The notes under the pieces were generated by a model that saw nothing but the letters and a program-made list of their open reading frames with translations, made no database searches and had not been told where the DNA came from. From contig NZ_JAAKDW010000002.1 in NCBI RefSeq assembly GCF_011038845.1, forward strand, positions 62,001 through 126,000: a DNA stretch of 64,000 bases, written 5' to 3'. Made by a program: the position numbers and the translations under genes. Source of the DNA: Enterococcus sp. ZJ1622. Lineage in GTDB: Bacteria > Bacillota > Bacilli > Lactobacillales > Enterococcaceae. Shown one piece after another: positions 16,999 to 25,656 of this stretch. The stretch's first letter is position 1, and each line of letters opens with the position of its first letter.

Positions 16999-19287
16999 AT
17001 GAAAACAATAAGTAAACTAGGTCTAGGAGCAATGTTATTTTCTTCTGTCTTTTCGATCGCGAGCACTTCTTTAGTACAGCGAACTTCTGCACATACACAA
17101 GAAACAAAAGAGACCACACAAGCAAAAGGATATCGAAATGTCATGTACTATGGTGACTGGTCTGTCTGGGGAGGACAAGATAATTTTCATCCATCAGGGA
17201 TCGCTGAGGAAAACTTGACACATTTGAACTTTGCCTTCCTTGATTTCGACAGCAACGGAAATCTTCAATTTACCGATCCTCAAGCTGCCACAGAATTGGA
17301 AGTAGGGATGCCTGGGACAAATAAAAAAATAAGTGCTGGTCTTCTAAATGCCTTCCAAGATCTTCGTGCAAAAAACCCGAACTTGAAAATCGGGGTCTCT
17401 CTTGGCGGATGGTCAAAATCCGGTGACTTTTCTGTAGTAGCTGCTGATCCGGCAAAACGTAAGAATTTTGTAGAAAACATTGCGAAATTCATCAAATACA
17501 CGAATATGGATTTCGTTGATGTTGACTGGGAATATCCTGCAGATGTGCGTGAACCTGACCTTATCGATAATAAAAATGATGAAGGAACGCCGCACGCAAT
17601 GCCTGAAGACAAAGAGAACTATATTATTCTCCTAAACGAAATACGTGAAGCGATTGACAAACAAGGTGAAGAATTAGGGAAAGAATATGAATTGTCTGTA
17701 GCGCTGCCTGCATCACGAGGACGTTTGGATTCTGGAATCGATATTCCGAAATTGTTCGATATCGTTGACTTTGCGAATATCATGACCTACGATCTGACAG
17801 GTGCTTGGGCCTCTCAAAGCGGGCATCATTCAGGTCTCTATGGAAATCCTGCTGATCCGAATTACGATGAAGGACTATCAGTGGATCAAGCGGTCAGCTA
17901 TTTGCGTGACCAAGGGGCATCATCTGAGAAGATCGTTATCGGAGCAGCCTTTTATAGTCGTGGATGGAATCAAGTAGCGAAAGGGGACAACCCAGCGTTG
18001 CCGGGATTATTCCAGAAAGCAGAACAAAACAATCAAGATGCAGATGGAACGCCATCTTACGGCGCGCCAAACAGTATCAAATTAACAGCAGGAGACCAAG
18101 GTAGAGCCAGTGGAGTCTGGGCATTCAGAGAACATGATAAATTAAAGGAAAAGTTTCCTGGACTCAAAGAATACTGGGACGATACAGCCAAAGCTCCATA
18201 CATGTATAGTGAATCAACTGGGGAATTCTTTACTTATGATAACGAACGTTCAATCGGATACAAAACCGAATATGTCAAAGAGCAGGATTTAGGTGGTGTG
18301 ATCTCATGGATGCAGTCTCAAGACCGTCCATCGACTGGTACCACTCGAGATACTTTGACAAAAGCAATCAACAAAGGCTTGTTCGGAAATGAAAAACTTC
18401 CTGAGCATACGATCGTCAGCCCTGATTTAGCAATCAGTGCAGATGTGAACACTTATTCACAAGCAGGAAGCACAGGATATGAGATTACGATCCGCAACAA
18501 CGAACGTGCCGATGAATTCGACGCAGTACTGAGCAGAGTCGAAAGAGCACAAGAAACAATCAAGTTTCCAAAACTGTATATTCCAGTGAATGCTTCGGAG
18601 ACTTTGACAGCAGGAAATGCAAATGCTGGTAGAGTAACGACATCAGGAGGACATGTAGTTGTCGACTTAAGTGATGTTGAGGCGGCACATGATATTACTC
18701 AAGGCCGTTCTTATACCTTTAGACTGAGAACAAATGCTGCACAGGCAGATGTCAGCCGCATTCAAAATGTGAATCTAGTACAAAGAATCGGTACGAGTGG
18801 CGCTGATCTTTACCCGACAGTCATTTATGAGGCAGATACAAAACCAGATCCTTCTGACAAGGAAGCCCCTTCAGTTCCAACGAATCTACAAGCAACTTTA
18901 GTTGAAGGGACGAAAGTGACAGTCAACTGGACTCGCTCAACTGACAATGTCCAAGTTGCCGGTTATTATGTCTATCGTAATGGACAACGTGTCGGTCAAA
19001 CGACAAGCAACACGTTTACAGACACTAATTTAAACACTAACACACGTTATACTTATACAGTGGAAGCGTTCGATGCATCAGGAAATGTATCCGCTGCAAG
19101 CGCACCGCTTGTCGTGACAACATTAAATGAAGATACTCCTCCAGCTTATGAAGCGTGGGATCCTAATAAAGCATACTGGGCCGGAGACATGGTTACTTAC
19201 CAAGGGAAAAACTACCGAGCAAAATGGTGGACACAAGGCAATATCCCAGGAACAGAACAATGGGGACCATGGGAATTGATCAGCTGA
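16999..19287 (+). CDS. Secreted GH18 chitinase with FnIII and chitin-binding domains (copy 1)
   Basis: 762-residue secreted multi-domain enzyme that hydrolyses chitin or related GlcNAc glycans. Signal peptide to about residue 34. GH18 barrel over residues ~45-455 with SLGGWSKSG and the catalytic DxxDxDxE motif as D171-FV-D174-V-D176-W-E178. A middle beta domain spans ~470-610, a fibronectin III domain ~615-706, and a CBM5/12 chitin-binding module ~715-762 with the aromatic run WDPNKAYWAGDMV...YRAKWWT. CGAGGAG precedes the ATG. A CcpA site lies at its promoter. The second copy at 22230 has the same architecture. Confidence 0.93.
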   Translation: MKTISKLGLGAMLFSSVFSIASTSLVQRTSAHTQETKETTQAKGYRNVMYYGDWSVWGGQDNFHPSGIAEENLTHLNFAFLDFDSNGNLQFTDPQAATELEVGMPGTNKKISAGLLNAFQDLRAKNPNLKIGVSLGGWSKSGDFSVVAADPAKRKNFVENIAKFIKYTNMDFVDVDWEYPADVREPDLIDNKNDEGTPHAMPEDKENYIILLNEIREAIDKQGEELGKEYELSVALPASRGRLDSGIDIPKLFDIVDFANIMTYDLTGAWASQSGHHSGLYGNPADPNYDEGLSVDQAVSYLRDQGASSEKIVIGAAFYSRGWNQVAKGDNPALPGLFQKAEQNNQDADGTPSYGAPNSIKLTAGDQGRASGVWAFREHDKLKEKFPGLKEYWDDTAKAPYMYSESTGEFFTYDNERSIGYKTEYVKEQDLGGVISWMQSQDRPSTGTTRDTLTKAINKGLFGNEKLPEHTIVSPDLAISADVNTYSQAGSTGYEITIRNNERADEFDAVLSRVERAQETIKFPKLYIPVNASETLTAGNANAGRVTTSGGHVVVDLSDVEAAHDITQGRSYTFRLRTNAAQADVSRIQNVNLVQRIGTSGADLYPTVIYEADTKPDPSDKEAPSVPTNLQATLVEGTKVTVNWTRSTDNVQVAGYYVYRNGQRVGQTTSNTFTDTNLNTNTRYTYTVEAFDASGNVSAASAPLVVTTLNEDTPPAYEAWDPNKAYWAGDMVTYQGKNYRAKWWTQGNIPGTEQWGPWELIS

Positions 19288-19354
19288 TTCACTTGTTTCC
19301 ATAAATGAGAAAAAAGCATGGATTAAATCGAATAAATAAAGACTAAGCGAAGAT

Positions 19355-19402
19355 CATCTTCTCCTATTCATAATAAAATGAATAGGAGAAGGTGGTTTTT
19401 TT
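19355..19402 (+). terminator. Intrinsic terminator of chitinase 1
   Basis: Stem of about 16 bp around CTTCTCCTATTCAT / ATGAATAGGAGAAG, 6-base loop, eight T. Confidence 0.93.
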
Positions 19403-19424
19403 GAGCATAATCCTCTACTTAAAA

Positions 19425-19460
19425 TTTATCGAGTGATAAACTTAACTTATCAACTGATAA
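19425..19460 (+). promoter_or_regulatory. Twin palindromic operators (FhtR-type) of the hrtBA-like operon
   Basis: TTATCGAGTGATAA (19426-19439, extended by one T/A pair each side) and TTATCAACTGATAA (19447-19460). Their centres are 21 bp apart, two helical turns. They lie 20-55 bases upstream of the permease start, where a TetR-family repressor would block the promoter. The half-sites TTATC/GATAA resemble what I recall of the E. faecalis FhtR boxes. Confidence 0.78.
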
Positions 19461-19480
19461 ATTTTATGAGGAGGAGTTCG

Positions 19481-20548
19481 ATGTTTTTAGCATTAAATGA
19501 GATTTTACATTCTAAATTACGATACGCGTTAGTTGCAGGAGTGATGTTTTTGATCGCTTATCTGGTGTTCTTTCTGACAGGGCTGGCGTACGGCTTAGCA
19601 CAGGATAACCGGACAGCTGTCGATAAGTGGGAGGCAGATTCGATCATTCTGTCAAAAGATGCCAATTCCAATCTGGGGATGTCCATGATCACTAAAAAAA
19701 CAGCAGAAGAAGTAAAAGCAGACAAAATCGCCTATCTTGCCCAGACACCTGGTGTAGTGACCAGTAAAGACAGCAAAGAAGGAAAGATCAATGTCAGCTT
19801 CTTCGGAATCGACAAAGATCAATTTATCATGCCGAACCTTGTGGAAGGAAAAACGTTTTCTTCTGATGATGAGGCAGTAGGGGATATCAGTTTGAAAGAA
19901 GAATACGGATTGAAAATCGGCGACACTGTCAAATTGTCAGGAAGTGAGAAAACCTTCAAGCTGACAGGATTTACAGATAACGCAAAATTCAATGTCTCAC
20001 CGGTTTTATACACAACGATTGATGCGTACCAGCAAATCCGTTTTGAAAAAGAGGATTCAAGTGAGAATGCTAGGATCAACGCAATCGTTGTCAGAGGGAA
20101 AATCGATCAGCTGCCTGACGACCTAGAACAAATCAAGATCTCTAAATTTATCAATGAGCTTCCTGGATACAATGCCCAAGTATTGACTTTTGGTTTCATG
20201 ATCGGCTTTTTGATTGTCATTGCGGCAATCGTGATTGGGATTTTCATTTACGTATTGACGATGCAAAAGATCAATATTTTTGGTGTGATGAAAGCACAGG
20301 GGATCACAGGCGGATTCATCGCCCGTTCGGTTGTCGCTCAAACATTCATTTTGTCCTTTGTTGGGATCCTGTTGGGATTGTTGGGAACAGTCGGCACGTC
20401 TCTCGTATTACCAGATGCTGTCCCATTCCAAAGCAACTGGCTGTTTTTCGGTGTCATCAGTTTACTGATGCTCGTAGTGGCCATCTTAGGCGCATTATTT
20501 TCAGTCCGTACGATCGTGAAAATCGATCCATTGAAGGCAATCGGTTAG
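19481..20548 (+). CDS. hrtB: ABC transporter permease, HrtB/FtsX-like (probable heme efflux)
   Basis: 355-residue membrane protein with one N-terminal helix (YALVAGVMFLIAYLVFFLTG), a ~190-residue extracytoplasmic domain, and three C-terminal helices, the FtsX/MacB plan. The family name HrtB rests on the N-terminal sequence MFLALNEILHSKLRYALVAG and on context: an ATPase and a TetR regulator follow, as in enterococcal and lactococcal heme-detoxification systems. HrtBA exports excess heme from the membrane. GAGGAGGAG fixes the ATG at 19481; a longer frame from 19433 runs through the operators and is rejected. A different hydrophobic substrate remains possible. Confidence 0.78.
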   Translation: MFLALNEILHSKLRYALVAGVMFLIAYLVFFLTGLAYGLAQDNRTAVDKWEADSIILSKDANSNLGMSMITKKTAEEVKADKIAYLAQTPGVVTSKDSKEGKINVSFFGIDKDQFIMPNLVEGKTFSSDDEAVGDISLKEEYGLKIGDTVKLSGSEKTFKLTGFTDNAKFNVSPVLYTTIDAYQQIRFEKEDSSENARINAIVVRGKIDQLPDDLEQIKISKFINELPGYNAQVLTFGFMIGFLIVIAAIVIGIFIYVLTMQKINIFGVMKAQGITGGFIARSVVAQTFILSFVGILLGLLGTVGTSLVLPDAVPFQSNWLFFGVISLLMLVVAILGALFSVRTIVKIDPLKAIG

Positions 20549-20561
20549 AAAGGAGAAGAAT

Positions 20562-21236
20562 ATGAAAGCAATTGAATTCAAAGAAGTAGAAAAAAGTTTC
20601 CAAGATGGGGATCAAATCGTCCAGGCATTGAAAAAGACCACGATGAGCATCGATAAAGGTGAGTTCGTTGCGATCATCGGACCTTCAGGATCGGGGAAAA
20701 GTACTTTCTTGACTTTAGCTGGAGGCTTGCAGACGCCAAGCGAAGGTTCTGTATTTATCAATGATCAGGAGTTCAGCAATCAAAAAGAAAGTGAGCGGGT
20801 GAAATTGCGCTTTAAAGAAATCGGCTTTATTTTACAAGCGTCCAATCTCGTGCCGTTCCTTACAGTGAAAAAACAGCTGGCATTAGTCGATAAAGTCAAG
20901 CATGAAAACCGTCAAAAAGAAGCAAAGGAATTATTCGAGCAACTAGGTGTAGCAGACTTAATCAATAAGTATCCGGAAGAGCTATCTGGCGGAGAACGCC
21001 AGCGAGTAGCTATCGCACGAGCGCTCTATAATGATCCGTCCATTATTTTAGCAGATGAACCGACAGCGAGTCTGGATTCAGAAAAGGCAAGGGAAGTCGT
21101 AGATATCTTGGCAAAAGAATCCAAAGAAAAGAACAAGGCGATCATCATGGTCACGCATGATACACGACTGATTGACAAATGCGACAAAATATTTATGATG
21201 GAAGATGGTGTATTGAAAGAAAAAGAATCCAATTGA
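20562..21236 (+). CDS. hrtA: ABC transporter ATP-binding protein, HrtA/LolD-like
   Basis: 224-residue ATPase with Walker A GPSGSGKS (about residues 42-49), Q-loop ILQASNL, signature LSGGERQ, Walker B IILADEP and the H-loop His in MVTHD. This is the MacB/LolD-type ATPase that pairs with FtsX-like permeases and powers mechanotransmission rather than classic transport. It begins 13 bases after hrtB with AAAGGAG and is followed 16 bases later by the TetR-family gene, so the three form one operon. Confidence 0.85.
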   Translation: MKAIEFKEVEKSFQDGDQIVQALKKTTMSIDKGEFVAIIGPSGSGKSTFLTLAGGLQTPSEGSVFINDQEFSNQKESERVKLRFKEIGFILQASNLVPFLTVKKQLALVDKVKHENRQKEAKELFEQLGVADLINKYPEELSGGERQRVAIARALYNDPSIILADEPTASLDSEKAREVVDILAKESKEKNKAIIMVTHDTRLIDKCDKIFMMEDGVLKEKESN

Positions 21237-21252
21237 AAAAGCAGGTGGAAAA

Positions 21253-21834
21253 ATGGTCCATCGATACAATAAAGATACGCAGCAAAAGATTTTAAAGGAA
21301 GCCAATCAGCTATTCATGTCAAAAGGGTATCTTGGCACATCCACAAGAGAAATCGCAAAAAATGCAGGAATCACCCAGCCGAATCTCTATCATTATTATG
21401 GAGACAAGGAAAAACTATATGCGGCTGTCTTGGAGGATCATCTGACTGATGTGGGAAACAATCTGCGGGCAATCGTCCAGACTAGCCAATCAAAACAAAC
21501 AGATTTTCAAGAAATATTGACAAAAATGGCTGAATTTTTGATCGAAACACATCTTGTCGATCTATTCTTGATGCTTCATGATCTTGCGAGCAATATTTCA
21601 AAAGAGACAAGAAATCGGCTATTTTATTTATGGAAGAAAAACTATCGGGAACCTTTTGAAGAAGTCTTCTCAAAAAATCAAGCAGTACTCAGATCAAGCG
21701 TTTCGAAAGAACTAGCCGCACGACATTTTTTCCTGATCCTGGCACCTTACATCACGAAATCAGATAAGCCGGTGGAAGAACCATTGGATGTCGCTCGATT
21801 GATTGATCTGTACCTGAATGGCGTATTGGCGTAA
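21253..21834 (+). CDS. fhtR: TetR/AcrR family regulator, probable heme sensor FhtR
   Basis: 193 residues. The N-terminal TetR helix-turn-helix is clear (TSTREIAKNAGITQPNLYHYYGDKEKLYAAV, residues ~29-59); the C-terminal ligand domain contains several His residues, including H100 and H109, that could bind heme. It is the third gene of the hrtBA-like operon, behind GGTGG, and the twin palindromes at 19425-19460 are its likely operators, giving negative autoregulation. In E. faecalis FhtR senses heme and derepresses hrtBA. Naming rests on context and operator similarity; general multidrug regulators look alike. Confidence 0.72.
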   Translation: MVHRYNKDTQQKILKEANQLFMSKGYLGTSTREIAKNAGITQPNLYHYYGDKEKLYAAVLEDHLTDVGNNLRAIVQTSQSKQTDFQEILTKMAEFLIETHLVDLFLMLHDLASNISKETRNRLFYLWKKNYREPFEEVFSKNQAVLRSSVSKELAARHFFLILAPYITKSDKPVEEPLDVARLIDLYLNGVLA

Positions 21835-21846
21835 TAGCAGTATCTT

Positions 21847-21890
21847 AAAAAAGCAGTAAGAGAGGTAATACCTTGTCTTGCTGCTTTTTT
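21847..21890 (+). terminator. Intrinsic terminator of the hrtBA-fhtR operon
   Basis: AAAAAAGCAGTAAGA and TCTTGCTGCTTTTTT form the stem (one mismatch), with a T run inside the 3' arm. Confidence 0.88.
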
Positions 21891-22016
21891 ATGTTGTCAT
21901 AAAAATATGCTTTGTTATTTTTCGCTTGTATCAGGAAGAACTTGTTAGAGAAAAAGAAAATCATCCATCTCATGGATAACCGATTCTTTTGTTTTTTAAA
22001 TAACACAAACAATAAA

Positions 22017-22056
22017 AAGAAAGCGTTTGCTTTAGGTTGTGATGTAATGTTATGAT
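22017..22056 (+). promoter_or_regulatory. Chitinase 2 promoter with cre overlapping the -35
   Basis: GAAAGCGTTTGC (22019-22030) is a cre core with two mismatches in the outer positions. TTGCTT (22027-22032), 18-bp spacer and TATGAT (22051-22056) form the promoter. The layout copies that of chitinase 1. The remaining leader to 22229 holds no gene. Confidence 0.65.
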
Positions 22057-22229
22057 AAGTTTATAAAAAGTTGAATGTTGCGCTTTGTTTTTTGGTTTAG
22101 GTGTTTTTTAGGATGGTTAGGAGGTGCAGTATAATAACAAAAAATATTTATTTGGTGGGAAGATTCAACAGATTTACGAATAATGTTCCTATTTAGCACG
22201 ACTAAGTATACAAGAGGAGGATTTATACT

Positions 22230-24521
22230 GTGGAAAAAATGAAAAAAATAGGGTTAGCTGCAATGTTATTTTCTTCAGTGATGTCTATGGCATCGCCGAC
22301 ATTCGGACATAAAGAGATGGTACACGCGGAAGAAGCGAAGCAAACAGCAGAAGCCAAGAGTTATCGAAATGTCATGTATTATGGCGACTGGTCGATATGG
22401 GGAGGCGAAGGAAACTTTTATCCAAAAGATATCCCTGCTGACCAATTGACTCATTTGAATTTTGCATTCTTGGATTTTGACAGTCAAGGTGACTTGCAAT
22501 TTACAGATAAAAGTGCCGCTGTAGGAGCGTCACTAAATCAGCCTGGCGTAGAATGGGATACGCCTAGCGCGGGGATTTTGAATGCCATCCAAGATCTGCG
22601 AGGCAAAAATCCCAATTTGAAAATCGGTGTCTCGTTAGGTGGCTGGTCGAAATCGGGCGACTTTTCAGAAGTTGCTGCTAATCCGGCGAAACGGAAACAC
22701 TTTGTTGAGAATGTGATGAAATTCATCAAGTATACCAATATGGATTTCGTCGATGTCGATTGGGAATATCCAGCAGATGTCCGACAACCGGACATGGTGG
22801 ACAATGTCAATGACGAAGGCACACCAGATGCGAAACCTGAAGATAAAGAAAATTATATTACTCTGTTACAAGAAATGCGTGAATCTCTCGATAGACAAGG
22901 CGAAGAACTTGGGAAAACTTATGAACTGTCCGTCGCTCTTCCATCTTCTCAAGGAAAATTGAATGCCGGCATCGATATCCCAAAACTATTTGATATCGTA
23001 GATTTTGCAAATATCATGACCTATGATCTGAACGGGGCATGGGGAGCGAATAGTGCTCACCATACGGCTTTATACGGGAATCCGGCAGACCCCAATTACG
23101 AGGAAGGATTATCAGTTAATCAAACCGTTCGATTTTTACAAGACAATGGCGCAGCCTCAGAAAAGATCGTCATCGGCGCTGCTTTTTATACGCGCGGGTG
23201 GCATGAAGTTGCTAAAGGTAACAATGAAAAATTACCTGGTCTTTATCAAAAAGCTGAAAGAACCAATCAGGACGCCGATCAAACACCTTCATATGGCGCA
23301 AAGAACAAGACCTCTCTTAAACTTGGAGATGGTGGAAGAGCTGGAGGTGTTTGGCCATACAGAGATATTTCAGATTTGATCGACAAGACAGCTGGTCTGA
23401 AGGAGTACTGGGACGACACTGCAAAAGCACCATATATGTATAGCGAAACGACAGGTGAATTCTTTACCTATGATAACGTGAAATCAGTTAGTTACAAAGC
23501 TGAATATGTGAAAGAGCATGAACTAGGCGGCATCATCTCATGGATGCAATCACAAGACAAAGAGACAACTTCCAGCAAGAGAGATGAACTGACGAATGCA
23601 ATCAAATCAGGATTGTTCGGCGAGTCGAAACTTCCTGAACACGAGATCGTCACTTCAGCACTCGACATCGATGTAGCGATTTCCACTTATTCTCAGTATG
23701 GGGCCAATGGGTATGACATCGTTATTAAAAATAATGAGAGACTTGAAGAGCCTAACGATGTATTGAGCGCGGTAGAGTTTTCGCAAAAAACAGTGAAACT
23801 CCCTAAGTTTTATATTCCAGTCCATGCAGAAGAAAGTCTTAGTGCAGGAGATTATAAAGCAGGCACAGTCACTACAGAAAATGGTTATACTATCGTCGAT
23901 CTTTCCTCTGTCTATGACGGCAAACTACTTAAGCCGGGAATGACTTATGAATTCAGGTTGAGAACTAGCGCTTCTGACGCGAACATCGATCGTATCCAGT
24001 CGATCGAAATGTCACAAAGGATTGGGACAGAAGGTACTGAAATCAATCATCAGCTGATTTACGGTCAAAAACTAGTGCCAGATCCTTCTGATACCCAACC
24101 GCCTTCTGTACCAAAAGGTCTGAAAGCTGTGGATATCCAAGGAACCCAAGTCACTTTTGACTGGACACCGTCAACAGATAATCATCAAGTAGCAGGGTAT
24201 TACATTTATCGTGATGGGCAGCGTGTAGGGCAAACGCCACGTAATCAATTTACAGATACCGGACTGACCACCAATACGGAATACACCTATACTATTAAAG
24301 CTTTTGATGCAACAGGGAATGTGTCTGAACAAAGTGTACCATTAGTCGTGAAAACACAAAGTGAAGATCCAACCCCTATCTATGAAGAATGGAATCCGGA
24401 AAAAGCTTACTCAGCCGGTGATATCGTGACGTATCAAGGAAACAACTACCGGGCAAAATGGTGGACGCAAGGAAATATCCCAGGAACAGAAGAATGGGGA
24501 CCGTGGGAATTGATCAGCTAA
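22230..24521 (+). CDS. Secreted GH18 chitinase with FnIII and chitin-binding domains (copy 2)
   Basis: 763-residue paralogue of the chitinase at 16999, colinear over its length. Signal peptide to about residue 34, GH18 catalytic motif D172-x-x-D-x-D-x-E179, middle beta domain, FnIII (PPSVPKGLKAVDIQG onward) and C-terminal CBM5/12 ending GTEEWGPWELIS. Differences cluster in the insertion after TDKSAAVGAS and in surface loops, so the two may prefer different glycans. Start GTG at 22230 with GAGGAGG nine bases upstream; an ATG four codons later is less well placed. Likely CcpA-controlled like copy 1. Confidence 0.92.
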   Translation: MEKMKKIGLAAMLFSSVMSMASPTFGHKEMVHAEEAKQTAEAKSYRNVMYYGDWSIWGGEGNFYPKDIPADQLTHLNFAFLDFDSQGDLQFTDKSAAVGASLNQPGVEWDTPSAGILNAIQDLRGKNPNLKIGVSLGGWSKSGDFSEVAANPAKRKHFVENVMKFIKYTNMDFVDVDWEYPADVRQPDMVDNVNDEGTPDAKPEDKENYITLLQEMRESLDRQGEELGKTYELSVALPSSQGKLNAGIDIPKLFDIVDFANIMTYDLNGAWGANSAHHTALYGNPADPNYEEGLSVNQTVRFLQDNGAASEKIVIGAAFYTRGWHEVAKGNNEKLPGLYQKAERTNQDADQTPSYGAKNKTSLKLGDGGRAGGVWPYRDISDLIDKTAGLKEYWDDTAKAPYMYSETTGEFFTYDNVKSVSYKAEYVKEHELGGIISWMQSQDKETTSSKRDELTNAIKSGLFGESKLPEHEIVTSALDIDVAISTYSQYGANGYDIVIKNNERLEEPNDVLSAVEFSQKTVKLPKFYIPVHAEESLSAGDYKAGTVTTENGYTIVDLSSVYDGKLLKPGMTYEFRLRTSASDANIDRIQSIEMSQRIGTEGTEINHQLIYGQKLVPDPSDTQPPSVPKGLKAVDIQGTQVTFDWTPSTDNHQVAGYYIYRDGQRVGQTPRNQFTDTGLTTNTEYTYTIKAFDATGNVSEQSVPLVVKTQSEDPTPIYEEWNPEKAYSAGDIVTYQGNNYRAKWWTQGNIPGTEEWGPWELIS

Positions 24522-24529
24522 AGCTGAAA

Positions 24530-24578
24530 ATAAAGCGCAAAGGGCAGTGGCAGTTTGTCATGGCCCTTTGTGCTTTAT
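24530..24578 (+). terminator. Hairpin terminator of chitinase 2
   Basis: 16-bp stem ATAAAGCGCAAAGGGC / GCCCTTTGTGCTTTAT with one G-T pair. The T tract is weak, so termination may be partial. Confidence 0.7.
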
Positions 24579-24589
24579 CTATAGACAAA

Positions 24590-24640
24590 AACATTTCTTG
24601 CTGCTTGAAGCAGGGCATAAAACCGCTTTTTCACAACCTC
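24590..24640 (-). repeat. Fragment of the hairpin repeat family (minus orientation)
   Basis: On the minus strand it reads GAGGTTGTGAAAAAGCGG then GCTTCAAGCAGCAAGAAA, matching the first ~45 bases of the units at 37574 and 1241. The hairpin core and 3' half are missing. Confidence 0.6.
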
Positions 24641-24696
24641 TCCTTAAGCTGTTTTTAAGCTTACACGATTACCCTGTTTGAGCGAGGTGAAGCAGA

Positions 24697-25611
24697 ATGA
24701 AGAAATGGATGATGGCAGGAGCATGTGCTGCTTTAGTATTGTTGGCATGTTTTAAGATTGGATTATTCGAGCAGACGACAACAGCAGAACAGACAGCTGA
24801 CCATGCGAAAGTGACAAGTGAGTCAACGAATGACACGGCGACAAGTACACCTGAAACAGAAACGTTCATCAAGGTAGGAAAAGGAGATCGGACTCTATAT
24901 ACAGATGCTTCTTTCACGACCCCCTTAGCAACCGTAAATGGCGGTGAATTGACGGAATACTTGTCAAAAACGGCTGAAGCGTATCAAGTTAGAACAAATG
25001 ACGGCTATACAGGATATCTGTCCACCGATGATGGGACGGAGGTAACGAAAACGATACAAGAAGCACCGTCTGATTTGTCAGACGCAGTGATCGTTCTTGA
25101 CCCGGGACATGGCGGAAGCGATACAGGCGCTTTGAGTAATGATGAGCAGACAGAAGAAAAAACAATCACGTTAAGTACTGCGAAAAAAGTGAAGGCAGAA
25201 CTGGAAAAGGCTGGTGCGACCGTTTATCTGACGCATACTGCTGACGAGCTTGTACCTTTAGCAGATATTTGTACGTATAGCGAAAAAAAACAAGCAGATG
25301 TCTTTATCAGTTTACACGCAGATTCCACTGAATATGCAAATGAAGCCACAGGAATCACGACCTATTACTATTATGGGGAAGAGAAGTCCCTAGCGCAGTC
25401 GATCGCAAATTCCTTTTCTGATCTACCATTAGAATCAAGAGGCGTAGAAACGGGGAATTACCAAGTACTGAGGGAGAATCTGCAGCCTTCTGTCTTAGTG
25501 GAGATGGGGTACATGAATAATGACGAAGACTTGTCCGAACTGACCTCGGATACGTATCAGCAGCAAATCGCTGATAGTTTGACGCGTGCGCTGACGGACT
25601 ATTTCAAATAA
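24697..25611 (+). CDS. N-acetylmuramoyl-L-alanine amidase (Amidase_3) with SH3-like domain
   Basis: 304 residues. N-terminal membrane segment (MMAGACAALVLLACFKIGL) gives export; a Thr-rich linker follows; an SH3b-like domain occupies ~50-115 (VGKGDRTLYTDASF...DGYTGYLSTDDG) for wall binding; the zinc amidase domain spans ~125-300. Zn ligands are visible as His in DPGHGG, Glu in EEKTITL and His in SLHAD; the catalytic Glu is in VEMGYMNN. It cuts the amide bond between MurNAc and L-Ala and so acts in wall turnover or cell separation. The ATG follows GAGCGAGGTGAAGC. A terminator directly follows. Confidence 0.9.
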   Translation: MKKWMMAGACAALVLLACFKIGLFEQTTTAEQTADHAKVTSESTNDTATSTPETETFIKVGKGDRTLYTDASFTTPLATVNGGELTEYLSKTAEAYQVRTNDGYTGYLSTDDGTEVTKTIQEAPSDLSDAVIVLDPGHGGSDTGALSNDEQTEEKTITLSTAKKVKAELEKAGATVYLTHTADELVPLADICTYSEKKQADVFISLHADSTEYANEATGITTYYYYGEEKSLAQSIANSFSDLPLESRGVETGNYQVLRENLQPSVLVEMGYMNNDEDLSELTSDTYQQQIADSLTRALTDYFK

Positions 25612-25656
25612 AAAGCAAACGCTAGAGAGGAAGTGCTCTTCCAGCGTTTGCTTTTT
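25611..25656. terminator. Bidirectional terminator between amidase and rnhC
   Basis: Perfect 13-bp stem AAAAGCAAACGCT (25611-25623) / AGCGTTTGCTTTT (25643-25655). T-rich on both strands, it serves the two convergent genes. Confidence 0.92.

Noticed and set aside
24697-24780. Lipoprotein signal (LLAC) in the amidase
   Set aside because: Leu at -2 and the hydrophobic stretch continuing after the Cys fit poorly with a lipobox; a membrane anchor or ordinary signal is more likely.
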